Shown here: positions 36,592 through 49,907 of the stretch, piece after piece
Position numbering within the stretch: the stretch's first letter is position 1
How the letters are laid out: each line of letters starts with the position of its first letter
Assembly (NCBI GenBank): GCA_013180625.2
Contig: SNVD02011423.1
Coordinates: 744,001-808,000, forward strand
Reading direction: 5' to 3'
DNA from: Boswellia sacra
Lineage: Eukaryota > Streptophyta > Magnoliopsida > Sapindales > Burseraceae
Length of the DNA: 64,000 nt
Notes under the pieces: model-generated
The model's input: the letters and a program-made list of their open reading frames with translations, nothing else
The model's database searches: none
Told to the model about the DNA's origin: nothing
Position numbers and translations under genes: made by a program

Positions 36592-39500
36592 ATGTTCCTT
36601 TTCCATTCGTCTTTAATGTGTAAATATTGTATGATTTAGCTATTTTGCGAAATGTATTGCAGGAATGCTGTTTTCCGTTGTCTAATTCGCAATTACTTTG
36701 CTCGCATTAGTAAGGATCTTTTCATGTACTGGTTTGAAGGCATTAGCACAAGCTTTGAAAGGTATCAGCAATGGATTATTATGTTTTAACTGGATATATT
36801 GAGTGTTCTTATATTTTATGCAACAGCATAGTGTACAAGTTGTAAGAGAGAGATCGCCAATGTGCTTCTCCATTATAAACTCTTTTCTATTTTTTTCTAG
36901 CACAACTTATGTATTATTCAGTTATCGAGTTCATTCTTGCGGTTAACTATGCTGGCCATAACTCTTGGGTTGATTATCTATGTTGGCATGTTTATTGCTA
37001 CTTGACAAAGAATATGTTAAGAATCAGAGTATTTAGATCCTTTTCTGCTCATGTAAACCATTTACATGATATTTCTTTGTTCCTCAAATACATATGTCTA
37101 GTTATCAGTATATATATTGGCATATCACTTCCTACCTAAATGGCATAGTTTTTAGTATCATTGTTTGCTTAACAGACTTAGATGTGTTGCAGAATTTTGA
37201 ATGATGCAAATACAGGACATGCTTATGATGGTCTCCTATGGACTTTGTGGTATGCTCTGATTCACCATTTTGTTAGTTTGCTTCATGATTTTAGTTTTTT
37301 TCTTACAACAAAGCTTGTCGTTATGGTTCTGAGAGGGTTGTGCTTGCAGTAAGGGCAACGTTAGGAGTTCTGTCTATTTTGTCTTTGACATTTCTCCGTC
37401 AGTAAAATGATTGAATTTGAAGTTGTGCAATTATATGTTCCTTTATTTCTCTTCTTTATTTCCTCTTATGTGAATCTACTTGCATCTAAAGGAGTTTGCA
37501 GGAACTCTCTTTTGCTCCATTGCATCCAAATTCACTATCGGCAATTCCATCAAGTTCGTCCTTTTCCACAAAGGAGGCATGTAGATTTCCTTTCCCTCTT
37601 GTAAATAATGACTTAATTCATTTATTTATTTTTCTGCATTTGGACGAATGAGGTATGAAACAAGGTGTTAGGTACCTTGTATATAAACTCCAATATTTAA
37701 TCAAACACAGACAATTGCACTGGAAAATCCTGACTGTTAAATTTTATTTATGAACAATCCACTCATTCAAGTGTTAACAGCATCATAGGCAAACAGAAAC
37801 GAAATTGAAAATACGATGGCTGAGGAGTTTCGAGGACTCCCCAACCTCCTAAGGCCTTAGCCCCCCTGTTAGGTTCTAGTTCACACAGCACAATTAGCAA
37901 GCCAGAGCAGGAAAAATAGAAGAGAAATTAGAATGGTAGTATCTTGAGTAGACAGAATTCTGGGAATCCACTTTCAATATTCCAGAAAATTAGAGAAAAA
38001 ACAGTAGAGTGAGGCAGCAGATTTTCGAGAGGTCTGCCAGCTCTCCCTAGAACACAATCCTAACAGAATTCCCTGCTGACTTCCCTCTCTCTCCTCTTTC
38101 CCTTAATAGGCTCTAACTAATTACCCCTCCTTTCCAACTCAGCAGCCTTTCTAGCTCAGCAACAAAATAATTAACTCCCAGTCCCCAAACCTTATTCTCA
38201 GCATAACAAACTTAACAACAAAAGAAGCAAAAGAAAAAAGAAAACAAACAGGCGCCTAATTCTAAATTTACTTCTTGTGCCTAGAATAAGTGAACTTAAT
38301 CCCCCCTTCCCCAAAAAAAAAAGGGCTTCCCAAAAGACAGATACTCAATAACCCATTTTTCTCCGCACACCTCACCCAATTCTATATACAAATTCTCCTA
38401 ACAACTCGTAACTGTCCTGCCACATCAATAACACATCCTAACAAACAATTTCTTCACTTTTTTACTGTTTCTTGCATATACAAATTTCACTGGAGGTTTA
38501 ACAATACCCCCCACCCCCCAAAAAAAAAAACCCAAAAGTAAGAACAATCTTGTCCCCAGGGTTAAAAGAAGGAAATTGTTCACGGATGGTATTAACAGGT
38601 TCCCAGGTAGCTTCATATTCTGGCAGCCCAAGCCAACGAACAAGCACTTCTTGCACTTGTTGATTGCCAACAGTAACAAAACGAGTGTCTAACACAGCAG
38701 CAGTTTCTACAATTAACTCCAAATCTTCAGAAATATGGGGTGGTACTGGCTGAGCTTTAAACTCCCTACCTTTAAAAGGTTTCTATTGAGAAACATGAAA
38801 GACTAGATGGATATGATAAGTTTCAGGTAGCTTAAGACGGTAGGCAGCAGTGCCAATACGTTTTAAGACTGCAAAAGGACCATAAAAAATTGGAATGAGC
38901 TTTTCATTAACCCGTCGAGCCAAAGATTTCATAAAATAAGGACGAAGACGGAGCAAGACTAAGTCACCGGGTGCAAAAGAAACTTCCCTGTGATGCATAC
39001 AGCAAATTTTTTCACACATTGTTGAGCCACAACTAAATGCTTCTTCAAGGAATCAAGCATTTGATCACGCAAAAGCAATTGTTGATCAATATCAGCCACC
39101 ACCAACGAACTATCCTTGAAACGGTGTAAAATCGGAGGATCACGTCCATAAACTACTTGAAAAGGAGAATGCTTGGTAGAAGCATTATAGGTAGTATTAA
39201 ACCAATATTCGATCGAAGATAAAAATTAAGACCACTATTTTGGTTTGTCAGAAGCGAAACAACGAAGATAAGTTTCCAGACAGCGGTTGGCGACTTCAGT
39301 GTGGCCCTTTGATTCAGGATGATATGCTGAGCTTGGATGTAATCGAGTACCTTCGAGACGAAATAACTCTCTCCAAAACATGCTCATAAAAATGGAATCA
39401 CGGTCGCCAACTATGGATCGAGGGAGACCATGTAAGCGAACCATCTCTTGCACAAAGATAACGGCAACTTGTTTCGCTGTGAAAGGGTGAGTTAAAGGGC

Positions 39501-42500
39501 AAAAATGCGCATATTTCGACAAACAATCAACTATTACCAGCACTGTATCCACCCCTTTCGACTTGGGTAACTCCCCAATAAAGTCCATGAAAATGTCTTC
39601 CCACACTCTATTTGGAATAGGTAAAGGTTACAATAATCCATCAGGAGATAAAGCCTCATATTTTGACCGCTGGCAGACCTCGCATTGAGCTACGTAATCA
39701 TGAATCATGTGTTTCATCCCCGACTAGAACATATTGGCATCTAGACGCTTGTATGTATGGTAAAATCCAGAATGGCGGCCTACAACAGTGTCATGAAATC
39801 CCGACAATAAGGTTTCAATTAAAGTAGAAGAAGCAGATTGGACTATACGTTCATGAAAATATAGTAAATCGTTGTGAAGGGCAAACCCCAACGGAACTTC
39901 TTGTTGCTCTTTCAAGCGAGCAATTAGATTATATCAAAATGAGTCTGCCAACTGACTTCGATGAATATTTTCCAAATTTAGAAATTGAGGCATTGAGAGA
40001 GCTACCATTTGCGAATTATTGAGTTCTCCCCGACGAGAAAGAGCATCAGCCACCCGATTAGCGGTTCCTGGCTTGTATTGTACTTCAAAATCAAATCCTT
40101 GCAATTTGATAGCCCATTTGAGTTAGTTTGATGGCAGCAAACGTTGATCCAACAAGTATCTCAAACTCTGCTAGTCTGAACAAACAATGAAATGACATCC
40201 TAGAAGGTAATGCCGGCACTTTTGCATTGCTAGTACCACTGCCATCAACTCCTTTTCATATACTGATTTCACTTGAAACAAAAGTGATAAAGCCTTGCTG
40301 AAATATGCAAGAGGTTGCCCCTCTTACATCAACACTGCTCTTGTTGAGAGAAAGGGAAAAACGAATTTAAGAGAAATGTTTGATATGTATTTCATTGTAA
40401 AGAGGTATACATATATATAGTACAATAGGAATCTAAAATAAGAAAGTAAATCAAATATAATAAGAACATAATCCTAAGTTTTCCTAAATGTTTATATAGA
40501 GATTTAACACTCCCCCTCAAGTTGGAGTATAGATATTCTCAATGTCCAACTTGGAACACAGATGAAGAAAAACTCCTTTATGAATTGCCTTGGTAAAAAG
40601 ATCTCCAATTTGGTCTTCAGACTTACCATAAGGAGTGATAATCTCTCTACTCATTACAGCCTCACGAACAAAGTGACAATCCACTTCAATGTGTTTAGTT
40701 CTTTCATGAAAAACTGGATTGCTAGCAATATATGTTACAGCCATATTATCACAAAACATTTTTGATGGCTTTTTGAAATCAATTCCAATCTCAGTTAAGA
40801 AATTCTTGACCCATATAATCTCACATATTGTATGAGGCATAGCACGATACTCCGCCTCTGCACTGGATCTCGCAACTACATTTTGCTTCTTGCTCCTTCA
40901 AGTCACTAGATTGCCTCCCAAGAAAGTACAATATCCGCTTGTAGACTTCCTATCAGTTTTGGAACCAGCCCAATCAGCATCAGAATAACCAACAATGTCC
41001 AACTCTCTACCTTTCTTATAAAGGATTCCTTTACCAATAGACTGTTTTAGGTATCGTAGAATTCTACACACAGCCTCCCAATGGATTTTCTTCGGATTTT
41101 GCATATACTGACTAACTGCTCCCAATGCAAATGTAATATCAGGTCTAGTGACAGTAAGATAAATTAACTTTCCCACAAGACTTCTATATCTTTTCTTATC
41201 TTCAAAATCTGGATTGCTGTCACCATCCAATGTTACATTAGGATCCATAGGGGTCTCTACTGACTTAGATCCTAACATACCCGTCTCATCAAGTAAATCT
41301 TGCACATACTTTCTTTGAGACAAAATGATACATTTTTTATTCCTCAAAACTTAAGTACCAAGAAAGTATCTAAGTTGCTCCAAGTCTTTTGTTTGAAAAT
41401 GTGTCTTTAGTTGTCTTTTCACTTCTTCTATGCCAGTAGAATCACTACCAGTCACAATGATATCATCCACATAAACCACAAGTATAAAAATACCTGATTT
41501 TGTATGTTTAAAAAACACTGAGTGATCAGATTGACAACGGGAGAAGTTGATTGAAGCCAAAACTCCACTCAATTTTTCAAACCAGGCCCTAGGTGACTGC
41601 TTCAAACCATAAATAGCCTTCTTTAACTTACAAACAGAGTTGGTTAACTCCCCCTGAGCAACAAACCCAGGTGGTTGCTCCATATAAACCTCCTCGTGTA
41701 AATCATCATATAAGAAGGCATTTTTGACATCGAGCTAGAAGATGGGCCAACCAAAGAATACTGCAAGGGAATTGAGAATGCGAACTGAATTGAGCCTGGC
41801 AATAGGAGAAAAAGTCTCAACATAGTCAACACCATAAGTTTGGGTGTATCCTTTAGCAACAAGACGGGCTTTCAAGCGTTCAATAGTACTATTAGGATGA
41901 TATTTGATAACGAAGACCCAACGACAACCAACCACTTCTTTTCCTTCTGGTAATTTTTGTAACTCGCATGTACCACGATCACAGAGAGCTGACATTTCAT
42001 CTTCCATAGCTTTCCTCCAACCAGGATGAGCCAAAGCTTCCTGATAAGTTTTAGGTATAGTAACCACAGACAAACACAAGGCAAAAGAGCGAACAAATAA
42101 TGATAAGGCATCAAGAGAGACAAAATGAGAGATAGGATACCTGTGAGAATTTCTAGTACCTTTGCGAAGAGCAATGGGAAGATCAAGATCGGAATATTCG
42201 GTTGTAGGAATCCGACCTTGAGTAGAGGCAGACTCTTAAAAGAGGGGCATGTCAGTGAGTGGTAAATCATCTTGTTTAGCACTGGACTGATGTGGCTTTC
42301 GCCGAGAATAAACTAGGAGTGGTGGAATAGATGGACGTGGTAGAACTAACACTGGTATTGGAGGATCAACTAGACCAGTGTCAAGGCTGGATCAACTAGA
42401 TGAAAAATATGTGTGGACTCAAAAAATGTCACATCTGCACTGACAAAAGTTTTTCCCGAGTAAGGGTCAAGACGTCAAGACATTTGTAACCTTTCTGAGT

Positions 42501-45500
42501 TTTAGAATATCCAAGAAAAATACATTTGGTGGACCGAGGAGACAGTTTATCAGAAACCCTATGAAGATGGACAAAACAAACACAACCAAAAATACGAGGA
42601 GGAAGAGGAAAAACCAGTTGATTAGGAAATAAGATGGAGTACGGAGACTGAAAGTGAAGAACAGAAGAAGGAACCTGATTAATGAGGTAACATGCGGTAA
42701 GTAATGCTTCCCCCCAATATTTAGATGGAACTTTCATATGAAATAAAAGAGTTCGAGTTACATCTAACAAATGTCTATTTTTCCGCTCAGCAACCCTATT
42801 CTGTTGAGGGGTGTATGCACATGATGTTTGATGTAAGATCCCATGAGTGCGACAAAAAGTAGATAATGAGGAAGAGGTATATTCTAAAGCATTATCAGAA
42901 CGTAAAACTTTAATAGAAACACCAAACTGAGTCTTTATTTCATTGCAAAACATTTGAAACATATTAGGGACCTCAGATCGATCCTTTAACAGATACAACC
43001 AAGTGACTCTAGAATGATCATCCACAAAGGATACAAAATATTTAAACCCCTGACTATTGGTTACCCGACAAGGACCCCATACATCTGAGTGAACTAAATC
43101 AAACGGTTGGTCACTAATTTTATTGACTCGACTCTGAAACGAAAAACGAGAATGTTTACCTAACTGACAAGACTCACATTCAATTTTAGTTGGACTAGAA
43201 AACCCCACATGCTGAAGCAATTTACGGGAAGGGTGACCTAAACGATAATGCCATTGTTCTGGAGAAACAGAAGAAGTGAGAGCTGTATGAGAGGACGGAA
43301 GTGCTTCAAACAAGTGATAGACACTATTCTTTTCATGTCCGCCACCAATCATCTTCCTCGTGCCAAGATCCTGAAAAATAAAATAGGATGGAAAAAAGGT
43401 GACTGAGCAATTTAAATGCTTAGTTAATTGACTGATAGATAAAAGATTAACAGGAAATTTAGGAACATATAACACGGAAGACAAATGCAAACTAGATGTA
43501 CGAATGGTTCCAGACCCTTGTACGTGGGTTTTAGAACCATCCGCAAGAACAACTGATGACTGTTTGTTAAAAGGGATAAAAGAACTAAAAAAAGAATCAT
43601 TACCAGTAATTTGAGAAGAAGCTCCAGAGTCTATAATCCAATGATGTGGGTTCGAAGAAGAAAATAAGGCAGTAGGTTTACCTGTTTGGACTAAGGAAGC
43701 TGAAGGCTCACTGGCTGGTTGACTTTCAGATTTATGATCAGACTGCGCAGAAGGTGGAGCATGGGAGTTAGACGAATTACCAAAGGAAAGACGCTCCTCA
43801 GAGCTCTGATTCGCCCATTCAGGTTTTCCAAATTTATCCAAACACTTTTCAGAAGGATGATTAAGCCGACCACAATGGGAACAAGGAACTCTTCCATCTC
43901 GTCCTCTAACACGTCCTCTACTCTGACCAGAAAAAGATCCTTTGCCTCGCCTACCAGACACAACTAAGGCAGAAGCTTCCGGATTATGTTGAGAGGTAGG
44001 TAACCGTTAGAGTCTAGCATATGCTGTTTTAAGACTCGGGAGATCATTCTCAGTCAAGATACTATTCTTAGAACTCTCATAGACAGCATTTAAGCTAGAC
44101 AGAAACTTGACAACAAATAATTCTTCGCGTTGTTTCCGTAATGTCTGAACATCAGTAGTAACAGGATAATAGGAGTTAAGCTCACCCATTAATCCTTCAG
44201 TTATTCCTAAATATTCACTTAACGTTTTATCACCTTGTTGACAAGAAAACAAAGTAGAGTAAACATAAAAAATATGAGAGACATTTTGAGAACCGCCAAA
44301 CCTGTCTTGAAGTGAAGTCCACAACTCTTTAGTAGTATCAACCCACATCACAGTCGCTGCAAGTGATTGCTGCATACTGTTCCACAACCATGTAGTAATC
44401 AAATTGTCTTCCTGAATTCATTTAGCATACTCCTTGGAATCAGATGATGGAGAATCTTGTGTAAGATAATTCTGTTTCCCTTGGCCAATCAAATATTTAG
44501 TTGCTGATTTCGCCCATAACTTGTAATTTGACTCATTCAATTTTACAGCTGTAATGGAGCCACCAACTCCAGGAGGATTAGAAGACGATTGGGAAGTCAT
44601 GAGAACGCCAAACACAATTTATTTTCCAAATAGAGCCACCACACGAAAACAATTTCAGAAAAAGAACTGAAAATACCAAATAACACCACACGATTGGCTA
44701 TGAATACTCATATGGGAATGTTATGATCATTAAAATCATCGTTGAGATATGAAACAACAATTTCCGATTATATTCAGATGAAACAGAGATTTTCCGGCGA
44801 TTGAAAAATTTTTTCGGCGACTGAAAAATTGTTTCGACGATTTTTTTAACACAGAAGAGGGCTTTTGGTTACCAGAGACCGGCGGTCTGAATGGAGTAGT
44901 TTTCGACCATATTTGAACATTGCAGCAACTTTTCTGGCGAACGGAAAAATTTTTCCGGTGGAATTTTCCGACGGAGACAGCTGGGTTTTGCTCGCCGGTG
45001 ACCGGCGATTTCAGAGGAGTGGGCGGTGACAGTCACCGCTGACCGGAAGGGAGGCGATCTCCCTTAGACAGAAACGGGTTAGGGTTTGCAATTTTTTTTT
45101 GTTTTTTTTTTTTAATGGAAAGGGATAAGAAAGGAGGATCTTGCTCTGATACCATGTTGAGAGAAAGGGAAAAACGAATTTAAGAGAAATGTTTGATATG
45201 TATTTCATTGTAAAGAGGTATACATATATAGTACAATAGGAATCTAAAATAAGAAAGTAAATCAAATATAATAAGAACATAATCCTAAATTTTCCTAAAT
45301 GTCTATATAGAGATTTAGCAGCTCTAATTCTAGTACCAGAAGCATCTGTCTCTAAAACAAAAACCTTAGAAAAATCAGGCATAGCTAAGACAGAAAGCTT
45401 AATCATGGTAGATTTGAGTTGTTCAAAAGCCTCATTCTCTGCATCAGTCTATTGGAATCTCTCTTTCTTCAACAAATCAGTAAAAGGCCTAGCCAATTGC

Positions 45501-48500
45501 CCATAGGCCGAACAAATTGCCGATAATAGCCTGTAAGTCCTAGAAACTTGCAGAGTTCCCGAACATATTTAGGAGCTGGTCACGTGTAAATAGTCAAAAC
45601 TTTACCAGGATCTGCTGCTACACCATCGGCTGAAATAATGTGACCTAAATAGTCCAATTGCTCTTTGCCAAAAGCACATTTCTTCAAGTTGGCAAAAAGC
45701 TTCTTTTGTTGCAAGATTTCCAAAATGGTCGATAAATGCCGTTGGTGGTTAGCCCAAATCCGACTATAAACAACTATAACATCGAAGAACACCAAAACAA
45801 ACTTCTGTAAGTGTGGCCGAAAGGTGGAATTCATTAGTGATTGAAATGTAGCGGGCGCATTAGTGAGGCCGAAAGGCATCACCAAGAAATCGTAATGACC
45901 CTCGTCAGTTCGAAAAGCAGTTTTCTCAATGTCAGCTGCATGTACACGAATTTGGTGGTACCGTGCCCTTAAGTCTAACTTTGAGAGCACTCTTGCTCCA
46001 CACAATTCATCTGATAACTCATCAATAATGGGAATGGAAATTTGTCTGGCACAGTCAGCTGGTTCAAGGCACGATAGTCAACACGGAAGCACCAAGAACC
46101 ATCCTTGTTTTTCACTAGTAAAACTAGATTGGCAAAAGGACTATTGCCAAAGCAAATCACTCCATTTTCTAACATTTTAGCCACCATACGTTCGATTTCT
46201 GCCTTCTGAATCTGGGGATATCGATAAGGCCTAATGTTAGGGAGAGCCACTCCATCACGAAGAATGATTCGGTGGTCTCGCACATGTTCAGGCGGTAAAC
46301 CATTTGGTACATAAAAAACAGAGTCAAATTTAGGAATCACCTCTTGAAGAATTGGTGGGATTAGTGGTTGTTTTGAATCATTATTCCCCTTCGCCACAAA
46401 ATATAGTTCCAACAAAAGTCCAACCCCCTTTGGACAGCATGCACGAGCTAAAGTATGGAGGCTAACAAGACCATAATTGAGTGAAGGATTACCTGACCAG
46501 CAAACCTATCCTTTTGCCAATCTAGTTTTTCATAGTAAATTTCATAGTAAATTTCTCCCAATTAGATCGAACCTCGCCAAGAGTTCGTAGCCAAGTCACT
46601 CCCAAAACTATGTCTGCACAACCCAATTCAAAAGGATAAAGGTTATCTTTGACTAGATAGTCCTGAATCCAAAGTTGAACCCTTTTACACACTCCTTATT
46701 GCTTGGAAAATTAACCGTTACCAACCTGAATGTGGCGTAATTCAGTTGGGTCTGTATGTAAACCGAGTTCAGTTACCAGTTACTTTGAAATAAAACTGTG
46801 AGATGCCCTGTTGTCCACCAACAACGGCTTGCTGCCCAATTCGCCCTTGCATCTTCATGGTCTTAGCTGAAGAGTATCCCCTTAATGAATTGAGGGAAAT
46901 ATCCATCTTTCTGGGCAGCGACTCCGAAACCTTGGCTGGTGATGACTCTTCCTCCGCTACACCCTCATTCTCCTCTGGTTGCTCTTCATGGGACAACAAG
47001 AGAACTTGAAGTTGTCGTTGTTTACACCTATGGCCAGGACCAAATTTCTTATCACACCTGAAACATAGTCCCTTAGCACGTTGGTATTGTGCCTCTTCCT
47101 TGGTCAGTCTCTGAAATTGGTGCTCTGAAGAAGAAGCTGAAGCTGTGAAATTTCGTGGATGTGTACAAAGGGATGTCTCTGTATTCTGCGTTGAAGGAAA
47201 AGGATAATTAGTAGAGACCTTGGGCCAAGAAGTTCCTTCAAGCGTAGGATTTTCCGAGCTCAAATATTTTGCCTGGCCCTGTCGACCCAACCTTAGTCTT
47301 CTACACTTATCCACCACTTTATTTATCTTCAATCTGCTGGGCCACATCCATAACTTCTTGTAAATTGGTGGGCCTTAGGAGCTTGACCTCAGTGCGTATA
47401 TCTTCCTTCAGCCCATTTGGAAAGGCACTTTTTAACATTGTTTCAGGGATTCCACGCATAGTTGCCGCTAAACACTCAAATGATTCCCTATTCTCAGCCG
47501 CTATCGCTTTTTGTTTCAACGCTGGAAGCCTCTCAGATGGATCTCCTTCCCTAGCTCGACTAAATCTGTGCAGCAAAGCCCCTCTCAAATCTCTCCAGTC
47601 AACAAAGGGATCTCGAGCCTCACTATACAAGAACCAACTCAGAGCTTTCCCTTCCAAATGCACCAAGGCAGCTCCGATCTTCTCCTTTTCTTCCACAATA
47701 TCATTAATGGCGAAATATCGTTCCGCTTGAAACAACCAGTCATATGGGTCTTCACTCGAGGAAAGAGGAAGCTCCAATTTCTTTCCTCGAAGTTTTTGAT
47801 ACCCGTAACGACGAATAGGAGATTCTGGCTGGTGGTGACGACGTCGTTCATGTCTTGCTTCCTCTCGATTTGGTCCTAGATCCGCTCTGCAAGTGTTCAT
47901 CGCCTCCAACTGTTGCAATATTCCACGCACATCACCAAGTTGAGCTCCAAAATTCGCAAGATCTTCTTGCATCGTGTTCATCCGCCTTTGTAGAGTCGCA
48001 ATCCGATCTGGTGGTCGTCCATCTCCTGTAAGGTTTGCCATGGATCTTGCTCTGATATCAAACTGTTAGGTACCCTCTATATAAACTCTAATATTTAATC
48101 AAACACAGACAATTGCATGGGAAAATCCTGACTGTTAACTTTTATTTATGAACAATCCACTCATTCAAGTGTTAACAACATCATAGGCAAACAGAAATGA
48201 AATTGAAAATAAGATGGCTGAGGAGTTTCGAGGACTCCCCGACCTCCTAAGGCCTTAGCGCCCCCGCCGCGCCCCCCCCCCCCCCACCCAAAAAAAAAAG
48301 GGGCTTCCCAAAAGACATATACTCAATAACCCATTTTTCTCCACACACCTCACCCAATTCTATATACAAATTCTCCTAACAACTCGTAATTGTCCTGCCA
48401 TATCAATAACACATACTAACAAACAATTTCTTCACTTTTTCCCTTTTTTACCGTTTCTTGCATATACAAATTTCCCTGGAGGTCTAACACAAGGAGTCAA

Positions 48501-49685
48501 GAAAAACTAAATACATTTTGCGGGAATACCAAAATGAACTTTACACTTTGTATAATCAACAACTCTAAACCTATAACCATAAAATCATGTTGACTTATTC
48601 CAAATAAGCCAATTTCAATTGGGATGGGTGGAAAAGAATGAAGTATCTAGAAAGTCTTCTAAAATCAAAGGTTCACAGGTACACTAGTAATTGCTCTCTA
48701 TTCCATTAAACATTATTTTTGTCCTTGCAATTTCTTAAAATATATATATTTTTTCTTTTAAATCACCACGTAATAGCCAAAACAGAACCATTCCCTGTTA
48801 TTCCTTCGAGTTTTGATTTTTGCTTTGAATTGCATGCTTCAACCTTGATTTATTTGGAAGTTCAACTGAAAGAAGTTGGCATTGAGATTGTGTTCTGTGA
48901 TTGACTGTTAGGGGTGTCATGCTGCAGTTAGACAATTAAAGTTGATATGATTAGAACTATTCCACTGCCATTTAACCGAAAATCTGGGCTTATGCTATCA
49001 TAGGATTTGCTTGTCCATAGGAACTCTTCACGTGTTTATGGTCTCCCTGGCACACAGTGTCTCTGGAAATATTATGTATTTTAGATGTTCATTAAGCATC
49101 GTCTGAAAGAATGATTGCTCGGGAGAATTTAGTAGGAATCCTATGATACCAGTTCTTCATTTTTAGACTGCCTTAGAACTCTTGTCTTATTTTTGAAAAC
49201 TTGTCTGTTCAATATTTTTCTGAATTTATATTCATATTAAGTCTATCTTTTCAAAGAAATGTACCATTTAGAAACTGTGTTCCACTTTGCTGCTGTTTAT
49301 TTTCTATCAAGTCTATTAATCTTATTAGCGATTGCAATGACTTTGTGGGTGGAAAAAAATATTGCAGTTTAATTGGGGTTGGCAAAAGATATGGAACGCT
49401 CTGATGCATGGCTTACCAATATTCAGCAATATAACCTCAGTTGTAAGTTTTGTGTATATACAATATTCTGTAGTAGTATCAACAGGTCACTGATGACTTT
49501 AGTTTTAATTTTTTCTCAATATTTAGTGTTGCTTTTACATCCCCCCTTTTAGTTTTGTCGTACAAATTTTTTACTGATTCCTGAGCATTAGTTTTTCCCA
49601 TCTAAAAGGATTTTAAGGTGCCTTTGGTAATTTGTGGCATAGTATGGTTGTTTGATATCATATAATTTGAGAAAAAATTGTTCAA

Positions 49686-49724
<39 letters not shown>

Positions 49725-49814
49725 TTCTTGTTATCTATTTATTTGTGTTCGTGTGTCTTGGATGTTTTGGGGGTGGTTTATAAATTCATCCTTGAGCACT
49801 GCCTCCCCTCAATC

Positions 49815-49853
<39 letters not shown>

Positions 49854-49866
49854 GCACACACGCACG

Positions 49867-49907
<41 letters not shown>

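Larger units (their letters stand above)
40342..45320 (-). mobile_element. Ty1/copia element nested in the gypsy element
   Basis: LTRs 40342-40509 and 45155-45320 differ by three substitutions and one 2-bp indel by eye. The target duplication is GCTCT (40337-40341 and 45321-45325). A perfect primer site TGGTATCAGAGC lies directly inside the right LTR on the minus strand, and a purine tract GAGGGGGAG directly inside the left LTR. It interrupts the gypsy RNase H just after DASGTRIRA. The gene order gag-protease-integrase-RT-RNase H defines copia. Several stops and a frameshift make it defective, although its LTRs suggest a fairly recent insertion. Confidence 0.95.
37666..48489 (-). mobile_element. 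Ty3/gypsy chromovirus in ATM intron 12 (host of a nested copia)
   Basis: Terminal repeats 37666-38503 and 48064-48489 are bounded by the 5-bp target duplication CAAGG (37661-37665 and 48490-48494). The orientation is antisense to ATM. Reading the minus strand: right LTR, a decayed primer site (TTTGATATCAGAGC), gag, zinc knuckle, reverse transcriptase, RNase H (split by the copia insertion), integrase, chromodomain, purine tract (GGGGGGTGGGGGG) and left LTR. All genes carry stops or frameshifts, so it is non-autonomous now. Without the nested element it is about 5.8 kb. The terminal chromodomain places it among the plant chromoviruses; the clade (Tekay, Reina or other) was not resolved. Confidence 0.92.

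Noticed and set aside
36281..36623. ORFs across the compound microsatellite
   Set aside because: The frames are created by the repeats (Thr-His and Arg-Glu strings) inside ATM intron 9.
37505..37604. Alternative acceptor for ATM exon 12 (TTTGCAG at 37501)
   Set aside because: It produces a frame with an early stop, whereas the acceptor at 37490-37491 gives [11 protein letters not shown], in line with plant ATM.
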